24,764 bases of DNA from an uncultured Oscillospiraceae bacterium (GCA_934446355.1 CAKSEC010000024.1:1-24764); one strand, 5' to 3'; positions 12,985-21,568 are shown, numbered from the stretch's first letter. Notes: generated by a model not told the origin, from the sequence alone. Made by a program: numbers and translations.

Positions 12985-15522
12985 TCAGATTTTTGCCGCC
13001 AAATCCGTATTGTTCAGCTTCTCAGCGGCGGCCGCTGCGGCAGACAGTCGTTCGCAGACTTCGCCGTGAAGCGACTTCACTGCTTCGGTATCGCCTGCAC
13101 GCGCAGCCTTTTCCGCGTCAAAGCATATATCGGCGGCTTCGTCTGCGCCTATCCCACGGGCGTTGTTTTTCAGTCCGTGCACAAGGGTGGTATACAGCGT
13201 GAGATCCTGCGAGGAAAGCGCAGTGTTCAGCTTTCCGAGCATATCCGGCAGTTCATCAGTGAAAACGCCGAGAAGCTCACGATAGAAATTCGGGTCGTTA
13301 TCCGAATATTCAAGTCCCTTTGCGGTATTCAGAACAGCTTCCTGCGTAGCGGGAGCGGGCTTCGCCGAGGTCCGCTTGTCATTCACCGCACCTCTTGGGA
13401 TAAGCCTGCACAGAAGCTGTTCAAGCTGCTGCGCTGATATGGGCTTCGCAAGGTACTCGTCAAAGTCCGCTTCAAGGTAGTGCTCCCGTGCGCCGATAAC
13501 GGCGTCTGCAGTCAGCACTGCGGCGGGTACGTCACGGCACAGACTTTGCGGGTCTGAGCGCAGCGTCCTGAGGGTCTGTACGCCGTCCATGTCAGGCATC
13601 ATTGCGTCTATCAGCAGTATGTCATAGCGGTTCTTTGAGGCAAGCTTCAGAAGCGCCTCGCCGCTGTCCACAGAGGTCACCTGAACGCCTGTGCGACCCA
13701 GCAGCTTTTCAATGACCAGACGGTTATAGCGGTTATCGTCAGCGACAAGCACTGAAACGTCCGGACAGTAAAACAGCGTGTCAGTGCCTGCGTGCGCCGA
13801 AAGCGGCTTTGCCGTGAATACTCCGGCAGGAGCGTGGTTGATTATCTCCTGCGGTATCCTTATCGTGAATGTACTGCCCTTGCCGTATTCGCTCTGTGCA
13901 GTCACGCTGCCGCCCATAGCTTCCGCAATATTGCGGGTGATGGGAAGCCCCAGACCTGCGCCGTCCTCCTTTGCGCCTATGCGCTCAAAGTTGTTGAATA
14001 TCAAAGGCAGGTCGGCTTCCTTTATTCCGCTTCCGCTGTCGGTGACCGTCATTACAAGGTCGCTGCCGTCCATTTTTGCAGAAAGGCGCACGAATCCTGA
14101 CGAGGTGTATTTCACCGCATTCGTCAGCAGATTCACCGCCATCTGCTTTATTCTCGCCTGATCGCCCCTGAGCGTTTTCGGCATTTTGGGGCTGATGTCG
14201 AACTGAAAATCCAGCCCCTTTTCCTCGGCTTTCTGGGAGGTCAGCAGCCAGACGCTCCGCATCAGCGCAGATGTGTCGTACTGCACCGGCATAATGCTCA
14301 GCTTTCCGGATTCCGCCTTTGAGATATCGAGGATATCGTTGACGAGCGTCAGCAGGGTATCTCCCGCTTCTGCGATGTCTGCGGAGTATTCGAGAACTTC
14401 GCTGTTCGTGGTGGTGCGCATGACCATCTCGTTCAGACCGAGGATAGTGTTTATCGGTGTGCGTACCTCGTGGCTCATTCTGGCGAGAAACTCGGTCTTG
14501 GCGGTATTTGCGGCGTTTATCCTGTCAAGCCGCTGCTGATATTTCGTCATATTGATGAGCCAGACGACATAACCGCACGGAGAGCTGAACTCCTGAATAC
14601 GGTCGGAACGTATCTCGTAAATGCTGCCGCCAATGTTCACCGTACTGCTGCCGCCTGTCAGTGCGTCATGGAGCAGCGGGTGATCGGCTGCAGTTTTCAG
14701 CTGTGAAAGTTCCGGCAGTATTCGCTTTGCGGTGGTGTTCATATAAAGCAGCGTTCCGTGCTCGTCCAGCATGACAACGCCCTCGTCGCCGCTGTTCAGC
14801 GCATTTGCGGGCGCAGAGGACACCGAGTAGAAATACCTGTACCTGATGAGCGACTGGTACATACACAGCATGAGAATGAACGCCCCGAAAGCGAACGGAT
14901 TATAGCTGCCAAATACGCCCGTCCATTTCAGCGCAAGCTCCAGACCCATGGCGGTTATGCCCATCAGAATGAGTGCTATACGCCTTTTCTGGACGGCGTT
15001 CCCGCTTTTTCGCAGCGATATGATGAGCAGCACTATCATATAAAGTATGATGGACGCCATAAGCACATAGGTCACTATCCAGAATGGTCCTTTTTGAATG
15101 ACTATCCGCGAATAAATGCCGTCAGTTTCTATCTCCATATGCGAGTAAAAAAGCCCGTGGTTCAGCTGCTGAGTGCCGCCGGTGGTGGCGATCGCGATGA
15201 ACGACATAGTATCTGCGGCAGCTAGTGTCAGCCACAGTGCGCCGGGTATCCTGAATCCCGCCATGCACGAGGTGAAATACAGCATGGACAGCGAGAACGG
15301 GTAAAGCCCGACATACTGCAGCTTCAGCGCCATTATAGCCTGCTGAGTGGTGTCGGAATCCACCATTTCAAGATACATACCATATATCATGATAAACAGC
15401 GAAAAGCAGGTTATCATGAACGACAGCTTTGCGGGGGAGCTGGTCTTGCGTATACACAGCAGGAAAAGCACCGCCAGTCCCACCATAACGACTATGTGGA
15501 TACCGCAGAATACAGCGTACAT
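12985..15522 (-). CDS. Hybrid sensor histidine kinase (7TM-PAS-HisKA-HATPase-REC-HPt)
   Basis: This 845-residue membrane kinase has seven predicted N-terminal helices (about residues 5-225), like the 7TM sensor region of bacterial kinases, then a PAS-like segment (about 243-330, DEGVVMLDEHGTLLYMN). The dimerisation domain follows, with H351 in MSHEVRTPIN as the autophosphorylated residue, and an ATP-binding domain with N464-type NLLTNAVKYT, DSGSGI and GAGLGLPI boxes. A receiver domain has phosphoacceptor D639 (LLIDAMMPDMDG), and a C-terminal HPt domain has H782 (VHGLKNNAR). All steps of a phosphorelay up to the partner regulator are thus in one chain. It starts four nt after the LytTR regulator stop, with GAGAGGG as ribosome binding site, so they are one operon. 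The signal sensed is unknown. Confidence 0.93.
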   Translation of the reverse strand: MYAVFCGIHIVVMVGLAVLFLLCIRKTSSPAKLSFMITCFSLFIMIYGMYLEMVDSDTTQQAIMALKLQYVGLYPFSLSMLYFTSCMAGFRIPGALWLTLAAADTMSFIAIATTGGTQQLNHGLFYSHMEIETDGIYSRIVIQKGPFWIVTYVLMASIILYMIVLLIISLRKSGNAVQKRRIALILMGITAMGLELALKWTGVFGSYNPFAFGAFILMLCMYQSLIRYRYFYSVSSAPANALNSGDEGVVMLDEHGTLLYMNTTAKRILPELSQLKTAADHPLLHDALTGGSSTVNIGGSIYEIRSDRIQEFSSPCGYVVWLINMTKYQQRLDRINAANTAKTEFLARMSHEVRTPINTILGLNEMVMRTTTNSEVLEYSADIAEAGDTLLTLVNDILDISKAESGKLSIMPVQYDTSALMRSVWLLTSQKAEEKGLDFQFDISPKMPKTLRGDQARIKQMAVNLLTNAVKYTSSGFVRLSAKMDGSDLVMTVTDSGSGIKEADLPLIFNNFERIGAKEDGAGLGLPITRNIAEAMGGSVTAQSEYGKGSTFTIRIPQEIINHAPAGVFTAKPLSAHAGTDTLFYCPDVSVLVADDNRYNRLVIEKLLGRTGVQVTSVDSGEALLKLASKNRYDILLIDAMMPDMDGVQTLRTLRSDPQSLCRDVPAAVLTADAVIGAREHYLEADFDEYLAKPISAQQLEQLLCRLIPRGAVNDKRTSAKPAPATQEAVLNTAKGLEYSDNDPNFYRELLGVFTDELPDMLGKLNTALSSQDLTLYTTLVHGLKNNARGIGADEAADICFDAEKAARAGDTEAVKSLHGEVCERLSAAAAAAEKLNNTDLAAKI

Positions 15523-15526
15523 ACGT

Positions 15527-16237
15527 TCAGCCCTCTCTTTCCAGAAGTTCTTTTATGCTTCGCCGTATTCTGACAGGCACGTCGATGGTTTCGCCATTTT
15601 TGAAGGTCAGCGTTCCCGTTTCGTTATCAAAGCATTTTACGTTTGAAATATTGATTATGAAGCTTCTGCCGCAGGCGGTGAATTCAGGTTCTTTTTCCAA
15701 CTCGCCGATGAAGCTGCTGAGCGGCGCACGGCAGCGCAGTTCTCCCATGTCCGTGTGGAACAGCGTGCAGTGACCTGCGCTTTCAGCGTAGTGCAGCGCA
15801 GAATAGTATATACGCGTGGTGTCCCGATTGAACGCCACGTCTATGTACCTGCGGGAACCCTCAAAAACGCTGCGGAAACGTTTCATAGCCCTCGAAAATT
15901 CCTCATGCGTGAACGGCTTGTGCAGATATCCGTCAGCGCCGATATTGAACGCCTGCAGGGCGTGTTCTTCGGACGAGGTGGTGAATATCAGCCCGTTTTC
16001 CATTCCGAGGGAGATCAGTTCCTGCGCAGCGGACATTCCGTCTGTTCCGTTCATATAGATATCGAGAAATATGATGTCAGGCTTCTGCTGAGCCGTCTTG
16101 TAGCTTTTCAGCAGTTCGTCGGCGGAGCAGAACACCTGCGTGCTGACCGAAGCGCCAAGTTCCTCGGAATAGCTGTTTATATTTCGTATCAGCCGAAGCT
16201 GATCCGCTTTAGAATCATCGCAAACATATATAAGCAT
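15527..16237 (-). CDS. LytTR-family DNA-binding response regulator
   Basis: The 236-residue protein has an N-terminal receiver domain with acidic residues D7 and D8, phosphoacceptor D59 in IIFLDIYM, and the conserved FTTSS and LHKPF segments, then a C-terminal LytTR domain from about residue 130 (FHTDMGELRCRAPLSSF, then RSFIINISNVKCF). LytTR regulators such as AgrA and ComE bind paired 9-base direct repeats upstream of promoters. GGAGG eight nt before the ATG supports the start. It is first in an operon with the hybrid kinase, whose HPt domain should phosphorylate D59. A likely target is the repeat pair at 9479-9512; this is inference from motif similarity and proximity. Confidence 0.94.
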   Translation of the reverse strand: MLIYVCDDSKADQLRLIRNINSYSEELGASVSTQVFCSADELLKSYKTAQQKPDIIFLDIYMNGTDGMSAAQELISLGMENGLIFTTSSEEHALQAFNIGADGYLHKPFTHEEFSRAMKRFRSVFEGSRRYIDVAFNRDTTRIYYSALHYAESAGHCTLFHTDMGELRCRAPLSSFIGELEKEPEFTACGRSFIINISNVKCFDNETGTLTFKNGETIDVPVRIRRSIKELLEREG

Positions 16238-16265
16238 ATATAGTACCTCCGCTATATCTGTTTAT

Positions 16266-16294
16266 ATTGTATCACAAAAAAATCGCTGTGTAAA
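16266..16294 (-). promoter_or_regulatory. Promoter of the response regulator-kinase operon
   Basis: -35 TTTACA (16294-16289), 17-nt spacer, -10 TACAAT (16271-16266) with TGA giving an extended -10. The start near 16259 leaves a leader of about 22 nt. Confidence 0.75.
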
Positions 16295-16438
16295 GACGGA
16301 AAATATCAAGCCAGAAAATGCCTGAACGATATCTGAATAATCAACCTGAAGCGGCGTACAATAAGCACTGCGCAGAGAAAACGCTGGATAGTGCGTTTCG
16401 TTCAGCGTGTACTTTAGGTTAAGAAAGGTGGATAAGCT

Positions 16439-16651
16439 ATGTGGATGGATAAGCTTGCGCTTGTGATACTGATAATCGGCGGACTGAACTGGGGCCTTGT
16501 GGGAGTATTCAGCTTCGACCTTGTTGCGTGGATATTCGGCGGTCAGGGCGCAGTCATGAGCCGTATAATCTATATCCTTGTCGCATTGTCGGCGGCATGG
16601 TGCATATCGCTGCTGTTCAGGGATACCTCGCCGGCAGAGCAGGCAAATTAA
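16439..16651 (+). CDS. DUF378 family small membrane protein
   Basis: This 70-residue protein has two predicted membrane helices (about 5-25 and 40-60). The family signature NWGLVGVFSFDLVAWIFG lies in the middle, followed by SRIIYILVALSA. The family (YuzA-like) is widespread in bacteria and has no assigned function. GGTGG seven nt before the ATG at 16439 favours this start over the ATG two codons later. It stands alone, divergent from the response regulator and convergent with murD2, with a shared bidirectional terminator after it. Confidence 0.85.
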   Translation: MWMDKLALVILIIGGLNWGLVGVFSFDLVAWIFGGQGAVMSRIIYILVALSAAWCISLLFRDTSPAEQAN

Positions 16652-16658
16652 ATAGCAT

Positions 16659-16684
16659 AAAGGGACTGCGAAAACAGTCCCTTT
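16659..16684. terminator. Bidirectional terminator between DUF378 gene and murD2
   Basis: AAAGGGACTG and CAGTCCCTTT form a perfect 10-bp stem around a six-base loop, in the 42 bp between two convergent stops. T-richness is modest on both sides (TTTATGCTATTTAATTT on the minus strand). Confidence 0.75.
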
Positions 16685-16693
16685 AGTCATGTC

Positions 16694-18001
16694 CTATTTC
16701 AGCCGATTGACAAGTTCCTTGAAATGCTTCCCCCGCTCCTCAAAATTCTTATAGAAGCCGTAGCTTGCCGCCGCAGGGCAGAGTATCACACGCCTGTGCG
16801 CAAGCTTTGAAGCAGCCGTGACCGCTTCTTCAAGGTCGTGTACCTTTACGGTGTTCACGTCCCGATTTGTGATAAGCGTCCCGATACGGTAGCCGCTGTC
16901 GGGAAGCAGGATAACGTTCTTTACTGCGCCGGTGTTGAGGAAATCCGCAAGTTTCCCGTATGGGATATTGCGCTCCATTCCACCGAGTATCACGCAGTCT
17001 GCGCCGTCTGGGAATGCGTTCACCGCAGCGACTGCGGCTTCGGGAATGGTGCAGATACTGTCGTTGATGTATTCCACGCCGTTTATCGCAGCGACATATT
17101 CAAGGCGGTGCTCCAGTCCCTTGAACGACGGCAGTGAAGCTAGGCACGCTTCAATAGCCCCGCCTGCGCATTCCGCCGCAGCAAGCGCCGCAGCCACGTT
17201 GTAAATATTATGTCTGCCCCGAAGCTGAGTGCGTATCTGCTCCGGCTTTATTTCACGCCCATGCAGGAATATTGCACCGTTTTCGGAATACACATCCGCT
17301 TTTTTCCCGCAGCCTATCGTGATGAGCCTGCCGGAAGTGGATTCGGGCGCTTCGTCGATATTGACTATCGCAGTATCGCCGCTGCGCTGATAGAGGTAAA
17401 TGTTCCGCTTTGCCTGAGCGTACGCTTCAAGGCTTACATAGTGGTCGAGGTGTTCGGGGAAGATATTCAGCAGCACTGATATTTCCGGCGAATGCTTCAC
17501 AAATTCAAGCTGATGACAGCTCATCTCGCATACTGCAATAGTTCCCGCACGCATTTCCTCAATGCGCTCAAGCGGCGGTACTCCGATATTGCCGATGAGC
17601 ATTGTATCAAACCCGCACGCAGTCAGGAAGTGGTATATCAGTGAGGACGTGGTGGATTTGCCCTTTGTGCCGGTTATGCCGATTATTTTGCAGGGCCTGA
17701 GCCGCAGCAGAAGTTCCGTCTGGGTCAATATTCTTGACTTTTCCTCGGCGGTCAGCTTATCCTTTATTATCACGCCGGGGCTTTGCAGCAGCAGGTCGTA
17801 GCCCTTTGCACGGTCGAGGTAGTCCTCGCCGTATATTCCGGTAACTCCGGCGATATCCTGCGGCTTCATGTCAGCAACGGCTATCTCGCTGCAGCAGCCG
17901 AGCCTTTGCAGCAGCGAGAGCCACACTTTGCCCTCTCTGCCGAAGCCGAGTATCACACAGCGTTTGCCGTCAAACATAGGTTTAAGTTCGTTAATGTCCA
18001 T
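16694..18001 (-). CDS. murD2: Mur ligase, probable MurD2 (UDP-MurNAc-L-Ala--L-Glu ligase)
   Basis: This 435-residue Mur ligase has the ATP loop GTKGKSTT at 111-118, the magnesium-site EMSCHQLE at 159-166, HLDHY, the lysine to be carbamylated (K198), RGRHNIYN at 261-268 and EHRLE at 297-301. It differs from classical MurD, which joins D-Glu: the NDSKATN substrate motif reads NDSICTIPE (313-321), losing the lysine. MurD2 of Xanthomonas adds L-Glu to UDP-MurNAc-L-Ala, and the product is epimerised by MurL. A MurL-like gene lies directly upstream and overlaps it by 11 nt. That pairing is the main support for MurD2 over ordinary MurD. GGAG lies six nt before the ATG. It acts in the cytoplasm in peptidoglycan precursor synthesis. 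Confidence 0.78.
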   Translation of the reverse strand: MDINELKPMFDGKRCVILGFGREGKVWLSLLQRLGCCSEIAVADMKPQDIAGVTGIYGEDYLDRAKGYDLLLQSPGVIIKDKLTAEEKSRILTQTELLLRLRPCKIIGITGTKGKSTTSSLIYHFLTACGFDTMLIGNIGVPPLERIEEMRAGTIAVCEMSCHQLEFVKHSPEISVLLNIFPEHLDHYVSLEAYAQAKRNIYLYQRSGDTAIVNIDEAPESTSGRLITIGCGKKADVYSENGAIFLHGREIKPEQIRTQLRGRHNIYNVAAALAAAECAGGAIEACLASLPSFKGLEHRLEYVAAINGVEYINDSICTIPEAAVAAVNAFPDGADCVILGGMERNIPYGKLADFLNTGAVKNVILLPDSGYRIGTLITNRDVNTVKVHDLEEAVTAASKLAHRRVILCPAAASYGFYKNFEERGKHFKELVNRLK

Positions 18002-19334
18002 CGTTCGCTCCGAGTAAATATTTCAGTTCCTCCGGCAGGAAATTGTCGCTGTCGAAGAATTTATCCAGCGATACCGGAGTGTAGATCGGGAAAAGTTCCC
18101 GCCAGTGTCTGAGCAGGGCGGGGGGAGAATTCCTGCGCTTCTGCCACGCCATTTCAAGCGACAGCCGTACTTCGTCCTTTGTGCCGACGCATTCAAAAGG
18201 CTTATCCTCGCCGTCCAGCACAAGACCGTCAAGCATTCCGGAAAGTTCGCTCTTTTCCAGCATATTGCACCCGAATATCCCGCTCAGCACATCATCGTCA
18301 AGGAAAGCCGCCAGCAGGATATACACATACAGGCACTTTGCGCAGTTACAGCACCAAGAATTCGTCTTGCTGCCGAGGTTGCAGCTTTGGAATATCCCGA
18401 AATACTGCGGGTATTTCACGAATTCCCTTGCTATCTGCCACTCGCTCCACGGGCGCAGCAGGCTGAAATATTCAGGGCAGCGTGAATAGCCGCCGAAGCT
18501 GTGCTGGCAGTATTCCCGAAAATCACGCTCAAATTCAGTGGATTTGCTGTACTGGTGATTTATCGCCGTGCCCTCGACGTAGCTTTCGTTTGCGCTGCTT
18601 TCGTTGGACAGTGCGATGTATTTCAGACCATGCACGCAGGCGGAAAGTTCCGCAGAGAACGCCACCACCGCCGAAAACGGCGTGTGTCCGTTGAGATAGC
18701 CAAGCTTGTTCAGTTCCAGAAGCTGCCTGTCGATGGTGCGCTTTGGTGCGATTATCCGGCTTTCCGGTATTCCGGCAGCCGCAGCGCAGCCAAGCGTCGC
18801 TCCACGTGGATTGATGATATATGCGGAAATGTCCGCGCCGGCTTTTTTCAGCAGTTCCAGAGTGACTACGCTGTCCTTGCCGCCGCCTATGGGGACGAGC
18901 GTTCCGCTCAGTGTGTTATTCTGTGCGGGAAGCGGGACAGGCTCCGGTGCGTTTATCGTCATAAATGAATCGAACTGCGGGGTAATTTCGTTGCGGTAGA
19001 AGAACTCGCCCAGTCCGTTGAAGTATAGTTTTTTCCACCAACGCTTTTCCCAGTCGGAAAGACCGCCGCAGAGTACCTCGACTGTGGGCGGGCAGGCGCA
19101 TTTCCAATAGGAAACAAGTTCCGCCATGCCGAGCGAAAACGCTGTCCTGTCCGCAAGTTCACGGTCGTATTTCAGCCCGCTGAATTTTTCGGGGAACGTC
19201 CAGCAGGGGTAAAAGTGGTATTCGTCTATCGAAAAGTGGAATCTCAGGTGAGTGCCGCCGTCCTGCTCGGAAAACTCATAGCTGTGATAGATAAAGGTGC
19301 GGTGCTTCTGACGAAGCTGTTCGTAAAGGCTCAT
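17991..19334 (-). CDS. murL: MurL-like UDP-MurNAc-L-Ala-L-Glu epimerase
   Basis: This protein of 447 residues carries a PP-loop-like motif, IGGGKDSVVTLELL, at about 149-162, of the kind used to adenylate a carboxylate. It also has NESSANES at about 244-251 and a cysteine-rich WCCNCAKC at 327-334. These features and the gene context fit MurL, which uses ATP to invert the terminal L-Glu of UDP-MurNAc-L-Ala-L-Glu to D-Glu, releasing AMP and pyrophosphate. With MurD2 it can replace glutamate racemase plus classical MurD. I chose the ATG at 19334 because GGAGG precedes it closely; an ATG at 19355 overlaps the upstream stop but has no such site. It is third in the tmcAL-DUF4380-murL-murD2 unit. I recognised it by motifs and neighbour, not by alignment. 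Confidence 0.78.
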   Translation of the reverse strand: MSLYEQLRQKHRTFIYHSYEFSEQDGGTHLRFHFSIDEYHFYPCWTFPEKFSGLKYDRELADRTAFSLGMAELVSYWKCACPPTVEVLCGGLSDWEKRWWKKLYFNGLGEFFYRNEITPQFDSFMTINAPEPVPLPAQNNTLSGTLVPIGGGKDSVVTLELLKKAGADISAYIINPRGATLGCAAAAGIPESRIIAPKRTIDRQLLELNKLGYLNGHTPFSAVVAFSAELSACVHGLKYIALSNESSANESYVEGTAINHQYSKSTEFERDFREYCQHSFGGYSRCPEYFSLLRPWSEWQIAREFVKYPQYFGIFQSCNLGSKTNSWCCNCAKCLYVYILLAAFLDDDVLSGIFGCNMLEKSELSGMLDGLVLDGEDKPFECVGTKDEVRLSLEMAWQKRRNSPPALLRHWRELFPIYTPVSLDKFFDSDNFLPEELKYLLGANDGH

Positions 19335-19351
19335 GTAACCCTCCGTTATGC

Positions 19352-20296
19352 TCATTTGTGGAGATTTTTCAGTTCGTATTTCTTTACGAATGCGTCAATG
19401 CTTTGCTCGTCCTTTCTGTCAAAGCCGTCATTGCAGGGTATCAGCGACCAGTATTCGGTAATGCTGAGCGCTTCGCCGTTTTTCAGCGTTTTAAGCTCGC
19501 CGAGGCTTTCGCATTCAAGGAATATCCCGTTCGTGAATGTTTCAAAATTACAGCCGTAATCGGGATATTCGCCGTCAATGTTCATTCTGAAATTCTTCAA
19601 AAATATCTGCCCGTGATTCACGACAGCCGCCCAGCCGTCCTCGTTGTTTATGCCTATCTTGAATTTGGACGGCGCACCCTTGACCTGCTGCAGCGTGCCG
19701 TATTTATTGCAGAGGAAGAAGCGGTCGTCGTTTATGTCCGAGTAGCTCCAGAAAACGTTCCTGCGGTTGGAGAGAAGACCGTTGTCCTTTGTGCTCTGCG
19801 GGAATATCTCAACGCCGCCCGCCGCACATACGGTCAGTGCCCACGGCGCAAGAGTCACTATCGCACCGGAAACGTTCTTCACCTCGTGGTAAAGATTTAC
19901 CTCTGTTCCGCTGTCTGCAAGGCTGAATATTAGCTTGTGCTGCTGACCTGTCCTTGTTGCGGGCGGGATCAGCGTTATCTCGCCGCCGTTCACCGAATAC
20001 TGCACTGGCTCGTTGTCCGGCACATAGCTGTGCGGGTAGCTTTCCGGACTGCTCCACAGCCTGTGACCGCCGTATATGTACCATGTCTTGCCCTCGCCGA
20101 AATATTCCCGCAGTTCTGCGGAATCGTCCTTGAATTCACGGTCGATGTCCTCAAGCAGCATATTTTCCCTGCCGTTCAGGCAGTAGGAGATTATGCGGGG
20201 ACCCACATCAACGGTGATAATAAGGCTTGCCGTTCCGTTGTCGAGCTTTACGCATTTCCCGAAGTTCTTGTAGTTTATTTCTGTCACTGTGACCAT
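19352..20296 (-). CDS. DUF4380-like protein with aldose-epimerase-like fold
   Basis: The protein has about 314 residues and looks all-beta, with GPRIISYCLNGRENMLLED near the N terminus and the distinctive YGGHRLWSSPESYPHS at about 74-89, which I associate with DUF4380 and related galactose-mutarotase-like proteins. H78 in GGHRLW is a plausible catalytic histidine. No reaction is established for the group; carbohydrate binding or anomer conversion is likely. There is no signal peptide. GGAGG eight nt before the ATG at 20296 sets the start. It lies 20 nt after tmcAL and 17 nt before murL, so it is co-transcribed with cell-wall genes, which raises the possibility of a role with amino-sugar substrates. 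Confidence 0.75.
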   Translation of the reverse strand: MVTVTEINYKNFGKCVKLDNGTASLIITVDVGPRIISYCLNGRENMLLEDIDREFKDDSAELREYFGEGKTWYIYGGHRLWSSPESYPHSYVPDNEPVQYSVNGGEITLIPPATRTGQQHKLIFSLADSGTEVNLYHEVKNVSGAIVTLAPWALTVCAAGGVEIFPQSTKDNGLLSNRRNVFWSYSDINDDRFFLCNKYGTLQQVKGAPSKFKIGINNEDGWAAVVNHGQIFLKNFRMNIDGEYPDYGCNFETFTNGIFLECESLGELKTLKNGEALSITEYWSLIPCNDGFDRKDEQSIDAFVKKYELKNLHK

Positions 20297-20316
20297 TTTA
20301 TGTTCCTCCGTGTGAT

Positions 20317-21486
20317 TTAATCCATCGTTATGGGCTTTGACGTGAAATCTGCGCCGCATGGGCGGGGCTTGCTGAGCGAAAGCGACCAGATATCGCCGCA
20401 GCGTGCCTCGAACGCACCCTGACGGTGAGCCGCCCGCGAGGCGTTCATCAGCGAGCGCAGAGAGGCGTCCATCGGCAGCGGGCAGCCGTTCTGCTTTGCT
20501 GCTGCGAGTATCTCACGCCCCCTGCCGTTCATGCCGAGAATGTGAATGTATGCGTCAGGCTCGTTGAGAAGCCGCTTTTCCACGCCGAGGAACGCACACA
20601 GCACCGCCCGCCTTATCCGTGCGAGGGTGTAGCGTTTGGTCTTGGTCAGGAAATAAAGCTCCTCCAGCGTGCAGGCGCTGCGGACTGCTTTATAGAGCCG
20701 TTCTCCCAGACCCTGCGCTGCGTCGTACACCTGCTCGAAATCGTCCGGCTTCATCATGCGCAGCTTAGACAGGATAGCCGTTTCAAGCCGTCTGATATCC
20801 GCTGCGGGAGCGTCTATCACCGGCGCATAGCCCGAATAGTCCTCACCGGAAAGGATCATTTTGCGGATAAACGAGGCACTTGCGTACTTGTCGCCGTCCG
20901 GCTTATCGCCGCTGTCGTGGCCTGCGCCCTCACGCTGAACGGTCACCGGCTCGATACTGCTGCCGATGTTGTCGAGCGCCTTGATGTATTCCACCGCCAG
21001 CGTATTGTTCGGGGAACTTATGGTCTGGTATACGTCCTTGGTGTAGAAAGAATCGACCGCCTTTGCCAGCGCAGCGGGATAGCTGCTGCCGTCGCTGATA
21101 AGCTTGCGGAACTCCGGCGTGCTGACTGCGTACTCGACTGCGCCCGCCGCTTCTTTCAGTGCGCTGACGCTCCCGCATTCGCTGCCGAACGACAGCATAT
21201 CAACGCACCCCAGAGCAGATATAATGCCGACCGCACCACGTGCGAAGCCCTCAGCAGCGCACAGGCTGTATTTCACGGGAAGTTCCAGCACAAGGTCAAC
21301 GCCGTTTTCCAGCGCAGTCTTTGTCCTTGCGTACTTGTCGAATATCGCAGTATCGCCCCTCTGGGTAAAATTTCCGCTCATGACGGCGACGATATGCGTT
21401 GCGCCAAGCTTTCGTGTCTGTTCAAGCTGGTATTTATGGCCATAGTGGAACGGGTTGTATTCACATATAACTGCAGCCGTTTTCAT
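20317..21486 (-). CDS. tmcAL: tRNA(Met) cytidine acetate ligase
   Basis: TmcAL activates acetate with ATP and acetylates the wobble cytidine (C34) of elongator tRNA-Met, which keeps AUG and AUA decoding distinct. The 389-residue frame begins with the nucleotidyltransferase signature AVICEYNPFHYGHKYQLE, with HYGH at 14-17, followed by MSGNFTQRGD and the family segment ISSPNNTLAVEYIKAL. GGAG six nt before the ATG fits the start. It is the first gene of the minus-strand operon and is transcribed divergently from acetate kinase, whose reversible reaction links acetate, acetyl phosphate and ATP. Being near an acetate gene suits an enzyme that uses free acetate. Confidence 0.93.
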   Translation of the reverse strand: MKTAAVICEYNPFHYGHKYQLEQTRKLGATHIVAVMSGNFTQRGDTAIFDKYARTKTALENGVDLVLELPVKYSLCAAEGFARGAVGIISALGCVDMLSFGSECGSVSALKEAAGAVEYAVSTPEFRKLISDGSSYPAALAKAVDSFYTKDVYQTISSPNNTLAVEYIKALDNIGSSIEPVTVQREGAGHDSGDKPDGDKYASASFIRKMILSGEDYSGYAPVIDAPAADIRRLETAILSKLRMMKPDDFEQVYDAAQGLGERLYKAVRSACTLEELYFLTKTKRYTLARIRRAVLCAFLGVEKRLLNEPDAYIHILGMNGRGREILAAAKQNGCPLPMDASLRSLMNASRAAHRQGAFEARCGDIWSLSLSKPRPCGADFTSKPITMD

Positions 21487-21521
21487 GTATTGCTCCGCCT
21501 TTCCGTAAATCTGATAAGTAT

Positions 21522-21550
21522 ATTCTACACCATTCTAACTCATAAATCAA
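21522..21550 (-). promoter_or_regulatory. Promoter of the tmcAL-murL-murD2 operon
   Basis: -35 TTGATT (21550-21545), 17-nt spacer, -10 TAGAAT (21527-21522). The predicted start is near 21515. Its -35 faces that of ackA 18 bp away as an exact inverted copy. Confidence 0.65.
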
Positions 21551-21568
21551 TAATTTTTGAAAAAACCC

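Noticed and set aside
16345..16362. Possible plus-strand promoter for the DUF378 gene (TACAAT at about 16357)
   Set aside because: The best hexamer at the right distance upstream matches TTGACA poorly, so I do not call it.
16394..16421. LytTR-like pair before the DUF378 gene (TTCGTTCAG and TAGGTTAAG)
   Set aside because: Each matches the loose consensus with one mismatch, but the spacing is 18 bp, not 21-22, and such near-matches are common by chance.
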